Assembly (NCBI RefSeq): GCF_023065955.2
Contig: NW_026622952.1
Coordinates: 29,498,313 to 29,562,312 of the forward strand
Source: Ursus arctos
Taxonomy: Eukaryota > Chordata > Mammalia > Carnivora > Ursidae
Direction of reading: 5' to 3'
Length of the DNA: 64,000 bases
Shown here: positions 34,092 to 45,260 of the stretch, one piece after another
Layout of the letters: each line of letters opens with the position of its first letter
Position numbering within the stretch: the first letter of the stretch is position 1
Made by a program: the position numbers and the translations under genes
Notes under the pieces: model-generated
Databases searched by the model: none
What the model was told of the DNA's origin: nothing
The model's input: the letters and a program-made list of their open reading frames with translations, nothing else

Positions 34092-34930
34092 CAGTTCTCA
34101 AATGTTTTGTTCTTGGAACCTCTACACGCTCTTAAAAATGACTGAGAACCACTATGGTGATGTGTCTTACCATCTACTGATCTTTACCATCTTAAAAACT
34201 AGGATGGAGCTGTTTAAAAAATCTATTTCTTAATTTAAAAATAGCAAACTCAGTATGTGTCAACATGAAATATTTTTGTGAAAAATAACTATTTTTCCAA
34301 GCAAAGTCAGTGAGATGAGGGATATTGCTTTGCATTTATGCAAATCTCTTTAATGCCTGGCTTAAAGGAAGAGGGCTGGATTCTCATTTTTGTTTCTCCA
34401 TACAAGGTTACAGTATGTTCTTTTAATTGAAGTCCTAAGAGAAAATTTGGCCCTCACACAGCTATGCAGTTAGAAAAGGGAAGAGTATTTTAATTGCCTT
34501 TTCTGAAAATGTAGGATTGTCTTCTATGATATTACCCCAAATCTTGACAAGTGGTCATTTCTTTAAGGCTATAAGCAATGTAGAAACTGAACTTCTTTTT
34601 TTCTTTTTAATTGAACTTCTTTTGATAGTTCATGATATTGTATGTAACATCTTAGCAATGAACTTCTTTTACTCTGTTACATTGAAGTCCATTGGTTTCT
34701 CCTGTGCAAGCATGAGTCTTATCCTCTCTTAAGATTGTAACATCATGCACTGGTCATTTGGAAAATACTGTGTAACTGATTTATGCAGCTCTTACAAATG
34801 TTGGTGATTTCATTATACAGTATCAAGAAATACATTTATTATTGTAAATACTGATCTCGTAACAGGAGTCTTTCAGTAGTGGGAAGCTGTTAAATCTCAC
34901 GGTTGTGGATGTAAGTATTGCAAAATTTAA
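34092..34930 (+). mobile_element. hAT-like DNA transposon fossil
   Basis: Begins CAGCAGTTCTCAAATG, like the CAGNGGTTCTCAAA terminus of hAT-Charlie elements, then CTTGGAACCTCTACACGCTCTTAAAAATGACTGAG. Further blocks I recognise from an abundant mammalian repeat are GAAAAATAACTATTTTTCCAAG, AATCTCTTTAATGCCTGGCTTAA, ATCTTGACAAGTGGTCATTTC and GCACTGGTCATTTGGAAAAT. No transposase frame. Family name uncertain; the right end is approximate. Confidence 0.55.
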
Positions 34931-35584
34931 TATGCACATGAAAACCCAAACTTCATCATGGATAATACAGACTGACAGTTGTTTTCCTTTAAAGCATCGG
35001 GCTTACTTCATTCGTTTCCAATGAAATGCCTACCAAATACCCAAATCCTCATTATAACCATAGTTTGCCTGTTCGTCACTCTTTCAAATAAAACTCGTGT
35101 TTTACAAAAACATTGGCTAATTTTATCTCACACCTCAATCACACTAGTGTTTTTCCTCCAGACAACATCGTCCCTTAGGATACAGTGGACAGACTTTATA
35201 TGTAATTCCCATTTTGTCACACTGAATATTAAAAAGAGATATAGTCAAGGCTTGACATTTCATGAAATTAATACTATTTTCTGCTTCATCAAGGTCATTC
35301 TTAAGAGAAACTGGTATTTTTTTAAGCACAATGTCGGATGGTAAAAAATACGACGATTACTATGGTTCAGTGCCGCTGTCTTGATTCATGCCAGCACGCT
35401 CGCTCTTTTACCCGTCATTGCTTTTATACCGCCCCTGCGAATGTCAACACAGTGAAAAAGGCGAACGATGCCTTAGTATTATTATGACAAGTGTTATGAC
35501 TTCATGGACTGTGTGAAAATGTCTCAAGAGCCCCCAGGGCCCAGGCACAGCTCGTGAAGTATTGGCCTGTTTCAGGCCACTCCC

Positions 35585-35722
35585 AGCCCTGGTTACATAT
35601 TAAAAGAATGTGGAGAGCTTTTTATAAATACCTGTGCTTGCACCCCAAGCCCAACCAATGAAGTCAGAACCTTTGAGACTAGGGTGACGGCATCATCATT
35701 ATCCTTTAAAAGCCTTCTAGAG
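35585..35722 (+). mobile_element. MER5-like hAT fossil, left part, split by a SINE
   Basis: TGGTTACATATTAAAAGAATGTGGAGAGCTTTTTATAAATACCTGTGC, then CACCCCAAGCCCAACCAATGAAGTCAGAACC, follow the MER5A/B order. It continues after the SINE at 35955-35990 with a degraded 'GCAAGGTTGAGAAATTTGA' end (usually GGGTTGAGAACCACTG). Confidence 0.65.
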
Positions 35723-35954
35723 GGGCGCCTGGGTGGCTTATTGGTTAAGCATCTACCTTAGGCTCAGGTCATGATCTCAGGGGCTTGGGATCCAACCCCA
35801 CATTGAGCCCCACATCTGGCTTCCTGCTCAGCAAGGAGTCTGCTTCCCTCCCCCTTTGCTCGTGCTCTCTCTCTCTCTTGCTCACTCCTCTCAAATAAAT
35901 AAATAAAATCTTAAAAAAATAAATACATAGATAAACAATAAAAGCCTCCTAGAG
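35708..35954 (+). mobile_element. Can-SINE inserted into the MER5-like element
   Basis: Body 35723-35939: GGGCGCCTGGGTGGCTTATTGG, CATGATCTCAGGGGCTTGGGATCC, CTCTCTCTCTCTTGCTC, AATAAATAAATAAAATCTT and an A-rich tail. The 15-base duplication AAAAGCCT(T/C)CTAGAG at 35708-35722 and 35940-35954 has one mismatch. The insertion is younger than the element it splits. Confidence 0.95.
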
Positions 35955-35990
35955 ATTGCTGCGATCAGCAAGGTTGAGAAATTTGAGGCT

Positions 35991-36671
35991 GGTCTTTGAA
36001 CCTGCTTTCAAACCCAGGTCCCTTCTTCCTTGTTTCATTCTTCTCCCTCTTCCCAAGTTCTTTGTTGTGCTAAGAACACATCCCTATCACTCACTCGTCT
36101 CACTCATTGAAATCTTGTATTCTGTGAGAAAACTATTCAGACTGTAGACGAAAGTGATGGAAACAAAATATTAATAAGCTATCATCTAGCAGTGTAATTA
36201 AATGGTAACTAATTTTTTTACTGTATTTATTGATTTTTGTTAAAAGACAACTATCCAAATAAAAGGCTTATCTCAATTTTTTTTTCTTTAAAAAGAATCA
36301 AGGGACTATCTTGGTACAGGTATTGATGTAACTCTTTCTCTTGTCGTTATTCACATAATGGAGGTGATATTCAAGAGGTTAGTCTGTCAGAGTAAAAGAA
36401 AATTACATACTGCTCTCTGTACCGTACCCAATCAGAGAAGTACTAGCATGATTTAAAATCATATCTAACAATGGATAAATGTCTTCTTAGTTCATCACAA
36501 TACTTTATCTTGAAGCCATTTGGTATATTGAGGGTTATTCTATTCTTTCCCTGGGTTTTTAAAACAATTGATTACTATGTGATCTTGTTCTTGGGGAAAA
36601 AAATCCACAGTATTTTTTATTTGCTAATAAATAAAATCATTACAATGTATTAAATTCCTTCTTATTCATAG
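35991..36671. other. Intergenic sequence, nothing recognised
   Basis: AT-rich; no gene or repeat identified up to the LTR. Confidence 0.5.
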
Positions 36672-37260
36672 TGATGTAGGAAAGACGTTAGGGTTCGAAG
36701 CCAATGGCCAAGAAAGAATTCTTGAGACATCTTTGGTGCAAAAAGGTGATTTTATTAAAGCATGGGGACAGGACCCATGGGCAGAAAGAGCTGCACTGGG
36801 ATTGTGAGGAGTGGACCATTATATACTTTCAAGTTGGGACGGGGTTGAGGTAATGTAAGTCTCTAAGGAATTTGGAAGCAAGGTTTCCAGGACCTTGAGG
36901 GGGCTAGCTATTGTTGGGAAAAGGTCATTTATTACTGTCTAATAAAACCTGAGTCATGAGACCCTCAGATGTATATCGGAGGGTCATATGCTTGGGGGAT
37001 GATCACCAACACATATCTTGGGGGGTTTAGAGATAAAGGAAGTTTCCGAATGAATTTTTATATGTTAAAATAGGCTTACAGGATCGGGTTGGGGGGGAGG
37101 GTGTTGGGCTAGGATTGCCTTTTGCCCTTAGCAAAGTATTAACCTCGAGGCAGTTGAATCCCTAGAGGAATGTTACTCTGCCTGTTTCAAGGACTTGCCA
37201 GTGGGCTCTAGGTAGTAAGGAAATTTAATAATTTTTCTTCTGCCTTTGTTTCCCACATCA
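36672..37260 (-). mobile_element. Solo LTR of a gamma-like (class I) endogenous retrovirus
   Basis: A 589-base LTR with intact termini: TGATGTAGGAAA at the left and TTTCCCACATCA at the right are inverted repeats with one mismatch, giving the TG...CA ends. The flanks carry the 4-base duplication ATAG (36668-36671 and 37261-37264), the size typical of class I elements. On the minus strand there is a TATATAAT box (36818-36825) and an AATAAA (36756-36751) about 62 bases further on, matching a U3-R-U5 layout. No internal viral gene remains on either side, so this is a solo LTR left by recombination. A similar sequence is familiar to me from other carnivore genomes. Confidence 0.88.
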
Positions 37261-38720
37261 ATAGCACTTTGCTGGATTTTGAATTTCAGTGGGTGGGATA
37301 CTCTGGCCTCACGGGCCCAAAGAGTTTTAAACTTATTGACACAAATTATATATTAACTCCCTGTAAGTGACAAAACTTCCTAATAAAAACGAGATCATAA
37401 AGCAAAGCTTCACGGTTTTATAAAAATAAAGTTTTCTGTTTACGACATATTTTCCTATGAAAAATGTCGAACGCTTTTAAAGATAACCTGTCGTTTTTTC
37501 AGCTAACCCTCTCACATCTGAGCGTGCGCTTTAGTTCCTTCCTTAAAATAGATAAGTAAATAAATAAAAGGCCAAGAGTCTCAGATGACTAATGACACTA
37601 AGAGAGCTGATGTCAGAAATCTGTGTTTCCAGCTTCTGGGCTCCGTGCACCAGCCCTCTCACGTCGCTGATTAAACAGTTCACGAGATAGCATTTGAACA
37701 CTGCACTGTGTGGAATTTAAGATGGGCGTTGGGGGGAAGAAGTATTTTTCTTCCTTCATTCAGATTGGAGTTCTGAGCTGTTATCAAGTTCTCCGATTTA
37801 ACACCAAAGAGCGGCTGCTGCTCCGAGTGAGAAAGAGGAGAGAATCCCTCCAGGTCAGAAGAAGAGGATAATGATTTTTTAAGAGTATATCAAGAGATTG
37901 ATGACATGAAGGGGAATTTCAGGCAGGCAAAGGAAACGGCTGGAAATAAATGTCTCAAGCTTTACTGGTTTTCCACAGTTGTCTTTCAGAGCTGCCACGG
38001 GGAACAACTTCACAGCCTTATTGACCATGAAGCAGTTAAAGTTTCCATTGAAATTTGCTAAATTAACTCTCTGGGTGCTTTTGGAGAGCTGGTCAGAGGT
38101 CAGGCCTGAGGTTTAACGGACTTCATAGTATCTGCTTTTCTCTTATTTATTATCGTTATTTTCACTCTTCTTTCTACAGTTAGGTTTCAAGTAAATTATT
38201 TACACTATGAGTCCATCAAACCTTTATGAGCCGGGAAGTCCTGCCACGCAAGCCCAGCCGTGTGTCCCTCCTTGAATGTCCTCTAGGTTTAATTGCCGGC
38301 CGTCTTTCTCTCTCCCTCCTGGACCCAGCCTCGCAGCCGAGCCCTGTGAACCTGAGCTCACGGCGCTGTGGGCTGTGAGGCTGCCCACAGCCACCCGGGG
38401 AACATCTTGGGGAAAAAGTTCCATCTGCACATAATTTTGCACTTGTTGTCTTTCCTTCCTTGCCAATGGTTACCTAATGATTCGTTAACTTGTCGGATTA
38501 TTTGGTTACTATCTGTTTCACTCATTGCTACTAATTTAATTTTTCACATGTGCTGTTCATGTTAACTGAGCAATTTTGACGTTCGGCTACAGAGTTCTCC
38601 TTTGAAATACCCTGGCTTGTTTCTATTTTAAAAGTCCCTTATTTTCCCTCCATATTGCTTGTTCCTCCCTCCCTTCCTTCTTCCTTTCCTGCTCTCTTGT
38701 TTTCTTACTTCAAAATTATA
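37261..38720. other. Repeat-poor intergenic stretch
   Basis: Apart from the 4-base duplication of the LTR, nothing recognised. 37370-38200 looks unique, with conserved-looking AT-rich blocks. A GC-rich island-like patch at 38225-38400 has few CpG and no exon structure. Confidence 0.45.
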
Positions 38721-38975
38721 GGGAAGAGGCACAGATTTCTAACCATTATTCAGACTTACCGTGTTCTAGGCGTGGTGTCAAATGTATGGATATCTTTTTT
38801 CATTTTCACAATCGTGCTCTGGGGTAGGAAGTATCATTTCCCCCATTTTGCAAAGATTGACCTTCAAGCTTAGGAAAAACATGTGAGTGGACCGAGTTAG
38901 TGAGTGGCAGAGTTAGAATGAAACCAAGCTACATGGCCTTACCCTCTGGAGCAAGATGCTTAACCATCCCGTCTA
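38721..38975 (+). mobile_element. MIR SINE
   Basis: CCGTGTTCTAGGCGTGGTGTCAAATG, TTTTCATTTTCACAATCGTGCTCTGGGGTAGG, CATTTCCCCCATTTTGCAAAG and GAGTTAGTGAGTGGCAGAGTTAGAATGAAACC follow the MIR order. Confidence 0.75.
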
Positions 38976-39664
38976 TGAGTCTGTCTCTAACCATTGCCAC
39001 AGAGTATTCTTTCAAGAAAGGAAGGATAACTGTCAATAGTGATATTGACCTCAAAAGAATGAAAGTGTATTCCAATACCAGAAGCTTCCTTTAATGGTCC
39101 TTTACAGGCTACTGTCTGTAAATTTATCCAAAGCCATCTCCGATCATTTATGTGTTTTGAACTTAGCACCTCACAGAGTAATAGACTTTTCCAGAAATTC
39201 TATTATTTATGCTGTTAAACTGCTCTTCCTGTTAGACCTTTCAGAGTTCTCCCGCTCAACACTTCTTTCAGCTTCATGGATTTTTCCAACTTGCTGTCTT
39301 CATCTGAGTTCACTCCCTTGGCCTTCTGATATTGTTGGCGGCTGGCATATCTCGTCTTGGCTTTGGCGTCCCATAGTCCTAGTTCAGTTAGTCTGTTGTT
39401 ATTACACTGTTGTCCCTCCTTTCTCTTGATTTCTTTAATTGCCTTCCTTTGGACCCTCTTCTCATCCACTATAGTATTATTCAGAAAATAGAGATAAAAC
39501 AGATTTCACAACAGGTTTGTGATACAAAAGGTTTGCCTGGGAAAATTATCTTGAAAGTACCTGTGAAAGTTAGGTTGAAAGGAGATGAGTCTAAAAGTCT
39601 TGAAGCTCTGGAAATAAGAGTATGCAAGGGTGGATGAGGCCATCTTAGGGGAGAAAATGGGGTA

Positions 39665-39775
39665 GATGACTCCTAGCACTTGCTAGCTACATGGTCTTGA
39701 GTGGGTCCCTGGCAGTCATTCAACCTTAGTAATGAGGGCTATGCTGTCTACCTTACTCGATGTTTGCAGGATTCG
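39665..39775 (+). mobile_element. MIR fragment
   Basis: CACTTGCTAGCTACATGGTCTTGAGTGGGTCCC, then CAACCTTAGTAATGAGGGC and CTACCTTACTCGATGTTTGCAGGATT, correspond to the MIR core 'CTAGCTGTGTGACCTTGGGCAAG...'. Confidence 0.65.
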
Positions 39776-41225
39776 AAAAAATATATCCATTATGGTTTGC
39801 AGGGAGTGCTCCAGAAGTTGGGGTTCTTATCATCTCAATCTGGGGCAATTAGGATGAAAAAGGAGTTGGAGGGACCGGAGGAGAAAAGAATAAAAAAGAA
39901 CTCTAAGATATTCCACCTGAGAGCTTGGGATAATATTAATATTAATATACCTCGAATTATTTTTAGCCTTCTGGATTTCTAGTTTGCCACTAACCTGCCA
40001 CAATATATGGGTGTAGGGTTCTCATTTAGAAAAAAAATTATCATCTTTTGAAAAGCTGTATTTTTGACAATACTAGCCTATTATTTGCCAGATGTCTGTG
40101 CTGTCTGTGAGTTTCTGCATGTAGAAGGTGGGGGAAGGGCTGGTGATTGGTGGGAGAAAAATGAGACACAGCAAAGCAGAGGGAGGAAGAAGGAAGATGG
40201 GAGTGGGAGGTGGGAGCGGCAAGGAAGCGCACAGTCTTTCTTTTTGCTCCAACCACGCTTTTCCTGGGTTTCCTTTAGGGTGTTTTCAAATAGCATATGG
40301 ATTTCCTGCTGATTATTGATCCTGCTTTACAATACTTGTATTTTACCATCATTTGTTTCCTCACACTGAGTAGCCAAGTGATAGATTTTTCTAAAGTATG
40401 CGCTCTCCAAGAAGACATTGATTCCTATTATACTGTGGCTTCACCCGCAGATGCTTCCAGCAAGGATTTCTATTCAATGCCCAGGTTCAAGTCTACCGCC
40501 ATTGTCTTGCCCTAAATTATTCTGACCCAAAGAGATTTCACCAATATAGTAAGGATAAAGTCTTTTATTACAGATAATTGCTGTTTGTAAGTTTGCGGTG
40601 CTCCCTCTCGTTACTCGTGCTTTTAGATTAGCATAACTTATCCTTGTCAGATTTCTGTAATACGTTCCACGGCCGACTTTTACGGTATTAGATGGGCAGT
40701 ACGAAGTACTTAGTTGACACAGTAAGGCTTCAGGACCACAATGGCTTCTGCAGTGTTGCTACTCCTCCCATCTTTTTGGGTCTTTCTAATAGATTTGTCA
40801 CCCGCATGCCCTGCATCCCATTTCATCTTCCAAACACCCAACTTTCAAATTATATGCATTCTATTCAGCCGTCAGTGTATTTTTATTAGGGTTTCTAATG
40901 TTTGTTTTGAAGAATTCACATAACGTGACTTGGCTTTTCTGTTTCCTCCTGCAATTCAACTCACTGATAAACACTTGAATCCTTCTGATTCTCCTTAAAT
41001 ACTCCATAAACTATTCTCATTACTCTTAGCTGAACTTCTAAATCTAAATCCTACCTTTTCTTAAAAGTTGGCTTTTCAGAATCTTTAATCCAAAAATGAT
41101 TTCCTGATATTTAATTGATTTTATAGGGAGCTACATTTTATCTTGTTTAGGGTGAACCTCATCTCTCCTTAAATAAGATAGCAAGCACATGGATTCTCTG
41201 GCTACTCTTGCCATACAGGGGAGAA
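39776..41225. other. Intergenic sequence, nothing recognised
   Basis: A purine-rich block lies at 40130-40220. No gene or repeat identified. Overlapping short frames on both strands at 40041-40319 are a by-product of the biased composition. Confidence 0.5.
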
Positions 41226-41435
41226 AACTTTTGGTTGTGGGCCACATGGGTGGCTCAGTCAGTTAAGCGTCTGCCTTCAGCTCAGGTCATATCTCAGGGT
41301 CCTGGGATCAAGTCCCGGGACCTGCTTGCGGGGAACTTGCTTCTCCCTCTCCTCCCTGCTCTTGCTCTCTCTTGCTACCTCTCTCTCAAATAAATAAATA
41401 AAATCTTAAAAAAAAAACAAAAACACCTTTTGATT
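41226..41435 (+). mobile_element. Can-SINE
   Basis: Body about 41237-41424: a diverged start GGGCCACATGGGTGGCTCAG, GTCAGTTAAGCGTCTGCCTTC, GGTCCTGGGATCAAGTCCCG, CT-rich, AATAAATAAATAAAATCTT and an A-run. The flanks AACTTTTGGTT (41226-41236) and ACCTTTTGATT (41425-41435) are an imperfect duplication. Confidence 0.94.
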
Positions 41436-43770
41436 CCATTTGTTAAATGTTGTCTTGAAATACCATCAGAAGTTTGGATTTAATTATTTAATCTACTGAC
41501 CAAACAGACCATCGGCCTCTCTAGTGGCATAGGTCCTTTCTCTGTGCCACTAATATTCTTTGTCAAATGACAACTGTTTCCCCTGTCTTCTCTATGGTAT
41601 TCTGATATATTTGTATCTGGAAGGGAAATCACATTCTCCAGAGTTCACAATTATTATCGTTCTAGTCATTTGTAACTCTACAGTTCCGTCTCTTACATAT
41701 ATAACTTTGTATTTCAGAATTCCTTTCCTTAATTAATACTGAAGCAACAGCTACAAGGTAAGTTATACCAAAACTATTTGTTTTCTTCTTTGTCATCTAG
41801 AGGTCACCCTTACTATCCTATTTCCCCCGCAACCCTGAGAGATTACTCCGTGTGCTCTGTCTGATTCTCTCCATCAATCAATCTCAGATTTAAAAAAAAA
41901 AAAAAAGCCTGCCATGTCATTCTGAGATAAACAGATAAACATAAAAAATTCTGTTATCAAAAACTCTCCAGGTATTCCCAAGTTGGAGAACATAGACCAT
42001 GACACACATGAAGCTTGATTTTTATCACTGAAGTATTTTGACTCTTATCAAAGGAAAATACCATGATAAGCATGGATGATGGTTGAAAAATGGGAAAGGG
42101 AAGGAAGGAGTGGCAGCGGAAGACCTCTGAGAGACAAAATTACCCCCGAAGGACACCCATGAGAGCTACCTTGCAGAGATGTGGTTAAGCACACGCAGGT
42201 GGATGTGAGGGGTGCTTTCGCTTCGCTTCTCCTTTGTTCTCCAGTCGCTGCTCTGATCTGCTTGGATGATCTGTTCTGAAAGGTCGGCATGGGCTGTGGA
42301 ACTTACTCCTATTTCATAATATAGAGAATAGTTTATGTGAATGAGCCTAAAGAAACATGCACATAATCTGTCACCAAAAATGTTGTAGGAATTCAGAAAA
42401 AGAAGAGTTCACATGGGCTAGAATTTTCCAAATAATCTTCACACAACAGTTGGGAAGCCTCAAGCAGAGGCCCAGCGATGGGGCTTTCGTTGGCACATCA
42501 GCAGAGGGCTGGAAGGAAACCCACTTGATTAGATGGAGGCCATAATTTGAGGACAATGCGAAATTGTATATTGAAGGGCCAAATGATGTAAGATCTTGAA
42601 CGTGAACCTGAGGTGTTGGGATGAGATCCAATCAGTTGAAGAAGTCGCTCTAACCCAATGGAAAACTACCGAAGAGTTTCAGTGGAGACGTGCCCTGTGA
42701 AGGGGAGTCTGTGAGCAGAGTACTGTATAGAGTGAAATAGGAAAAAGATAGGAGCATTTGCAAAAATTCGGTCAGATGATAAGGGGTCTAGACTAGTGCG
42801 ACTACTACAGTAATAAGCAAAGAGGTACGAGGCGCACCAGGAGGAAAATGTCAACTCTCCTCGGTGCCTGCTCGGGGCCGCCAAGTGTAAGAGACACTGC
42901 TCAGGAAATAAGAAACTGTTCCCCAATGTCTTGTTTCATGCATTTTTTTCTCCTTTATTCTCATTGTAAATTTTGTAGTTGGGATAAAAATGAAATGAAA
43001 AATACCACACTAGATCCCCCTGGAGAACTGAAGGGGATTGAAGAGTCAATGCTGTTAAGACGTGGGTCCTGTTTTTAGTCTGTAACTCAAGATCCACCTG
43101 TAAAACTTGGTCAATGAGACCATACAGATGCCGCTGTGCTTGTATATTGGGTAGCCTTTTTTTCATTTGTATATTCATGACACAACACCATAACCTTAAC
43201 AGGTAGGACTTCAAAATGCCATTAGTGTTGGTTCATTAGTTCCATTAAATGTTTTTTTATTTCAACTGGAAAAAAAAGTGATATTCTTTGCCTTTGCTGT
43301 ATTCATTCAGGACAAAGTCCTTGTTTTCCCTTTTTTTTTCTTCTAATGTAAAAACACAGGATCTGATTCCCTTTTCCACAGCATTTGCTGTGATTGCCTT
43401 TCTAACAAGGACCTCTGGGACACTATTGCTCCTGGGATGTGAAGGGGTTTTAGATATGGCTTTGTCTGAGGAGGAATTATCTTATAGGCTGATTGTTGCC
43501 TGAGAGACTGGATATCCTCAGGAAAAAAAAAAATTTTTTTTCTAAAATACGTTCCTGCCATTCATTATCAGATACTTACCTCACTTGGCAAGAAGTTAAT
43601 AGCTATCTGCTTGCTGTCTTATTATTTCACGTCAATTTACACGTAGGCAGGTGACATAATTGTATCACTAGCTCCGTGGCTACATTCTTGCACAACAGTG
43701 ATGAAGACATTACAAATAACGCTACTCTCTTGAGTCAGCCAAAGTCATGCGTGAGTCCGGAGTTGCTTTT
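41436..43770. other. Intergenic sequence with possible L2-like remnant
   Basis: An A-run lies at 41891-41906. From about 42340 to 42850 phrases such as TATTGAAGGGCCAAATGATGTAAGATCTTGAACG and GATGAGATCCAATCAG resemble the middle of an ancient L2-like mammalian repeat, but the match is weak. Otherwise nothing recognised. Confidence 0.35.
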
Positions 43771-44005
43771 AAAACTGCTATTTCTTGGGGCGCCTGGGTG
43801 GCTCAGTCGGTGAAGCATCTGTCTTCAGCTCAGGTCTTCTGATCAGGTCATGATCCCGGAGTCGCAGGATCGAGCCCCGCATCGGGCTCCCTGTTCAGCA
43901 GGGAACCTGCTTCTCCCCGTGCCCCTCACTCTGCTCGTTCTCTCTCCCTCTCTCAAATAAATAAATAAATAAATAAAATCTTATAAATAAAACCTGCTAT
44001 TTCTT
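43771..44005 (+). mobile_element. Can-SINE with target duplication
   Basis: Body 43787-43988: GGGGCGCCTGGGTGGCTCAG, an 11-base internal duplication-like insert around TCAGGTCTTCTGATCAGGTC, GGATCGAGCCCCGCATCGGG, a CT-rich part and an (AATA)n AAATCTT tail. The duplication AAAAC-TGCTATTTCTT at 43771-43786 matches 43989-44005 apart from one extra C. Confidence 0.95.
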
Positions 44006-44139
44006 TCCATTTATTCTTCCAAGCTTAGTGGAACAAAGTACACATTTAGAAACTGAAAATATCACATGTGAACACACGCTATACGGGGATTTCAACACTT
44101 ATGCGTCTGCTTCACTACCTTCCAATATTGAAAGCTATC

Positions 44140-44400
44140 TAATGTGAACAATAACAATAGTTAACACTCACATAGTGCTTACTATGTACGTGGGACCATT
44201 CTACATGTTTTTAAAATGTTAGATCCTTTAGTTATCATAATAACCTTAGGAAGTAGGGTTTTATTACCCCCATTTTCAGGAGGAGGAAACAAGTCTATAG
44301 AGGTTAAATAACTTTTCCAAGCTAAGTAGCAGCAGTAAGATTTCAAAGCAGCTGATCTGGTTCAAGAGTCTGCACTCGCAACTCCTGTCAAACAGCTCGT
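44140..44400 (+). mobile_element. MIR SINE, near full length
   Basis: Clear MIR order: AATAGTTAACACTCACATAGTGCTTACTATGTACGTGGGACCATTCTACATG, ATCCTTTAGTTATCATAATAACCTTAGGAAGTAGG, TACCCCCATTTTCAGGAGGAGGAAACAAG, AGAGGTTAAATAACTTTTCCAAG and TCTGCACTCGCAACTC. Confidence 0.88.
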
Positions 44401-44430
44401 AATTCATGCCAAGCTGCTATCATAACTCAT

Positions 44431-44666
44431 CAAAATTCCAGTTTTGGGGCGCCTGGGTGGCTCAGTTGGTCAAGTGTTTGCCTTCGGCTCAGGTCACCAT
44501 CTCAGGGTCCTGGGATGGATGGAGCCCTGTGCCAGGCTCCCTGCTCAGCGGGGAGCCTGCTTCTCTCTCTCCCTCCTCCGCTCCCCCTACTTGTGCTCTC
44601 TCTCTCTCAAATAAATAAATAAAATCTTGAAACAAAACAAAACAAACCCCAAAATTCCAGTTTTGG
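44431..44666 (+). mobile_element. Can-SINE with perfect 17-bp duplication
   Basis: Body 44448-44649: GGGCGCCTGGGTGGCTCAGT, AGGGTCCTGGGATGGATGGAGCCC, CAGCGGGGAGCCTGCTTC, AATAAATAAATAAAATCTTG and an A-rich tail with CAAAA units. CAAAATTCCAGTTTTGG is identical at 44431-44447 and 44650-44666. Confidence 0.96.
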
Positions 44667-44759
44667 TTGTTGAACTACTCTATTCTACTTATACAGTACT
44701 AATTTTATGTCACCTTAATGCCTAAAAATTGGAGCTTTAGAAATGGACTTTAGAGTTCA

Positions 44760-45080
44760 TGCCTTCATTAATTCTGTGCCGTAAATATTAAGCACCAGCT
44801 TTTCACTGTGCTTCATGCTGCAGATGCTGTGGGCGATGACGAGGCCATGGCTCCAGAGCCTGCTGGGGAGGAAACTGCAGGCGAACAAGGACTTGCAAGA
44901 GAGGGTGGTAAGTGGTAGGGGAGTAACTGGGACATCCTGAGGGCATTGTAAGTCACTTAACGCAGGGAAGACTTTACTGAATGGGCAGAGAGATGCCTAA
45001 ATGTGTTGGGTAAGGAAATGACCCGATCCAAATATGCATGTTAGTAAGCCAGATGAGCCTTCACTGAGGAAGATGTGCTG
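44760..45080 (-). mobile_element. Ancient L2-like remnant
   Basis: TTCATTAATTCTGTGCCGTAAATATTAAGCACCAGC at the left is the reverse of an L2 terminus. CAGGGAAGACTTTACTGAATGGGC and GGAAATGACCCGATCCAAATATGC further on fit later parts of the same family. Strongly diverged. Confidence 0.4.
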
Positions 45081-45177
45081 GAAGGAAATGAGTCGGGGGG
45101 GGAGGAGGGAAACCATGACACTGTCCCGGACAAGGGGGTAAGTGGTCTCCACTAACCTTCACTCCTTAGGGATCCTG

Positions 45178-45260
45178 ACTTGGGACTCAATCCCAGAACT
45201 CTGGGATCATGACCTGAGCCGAAGGCAGTCGCTGAACCCACTGAGCCACCCAGGTGTCCA
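45178..45260 (-). mobile_element. Can-SINE, tRNA-related part only, reverse orientation
   Basis: ACTTGGGACTCAATCCCAGAACTCTGGGATCATGACCTGAGCCGAAGGCAGTCGCTGAACCCACTGAGCCACCCAGGTGTCC is the reverse of the 5' SINE half. The 3' half and tail are missing, so it is a truncated or deleted copy. Confidence 0.9.

Noticed and set aside
40041..40319. Several overlapping frames on both strands suggesting a gene
   Set aside because: The purine-rich low-complexity block (GGGAGGAAGAAGGAAG type) removes stop codons in several frames at once.
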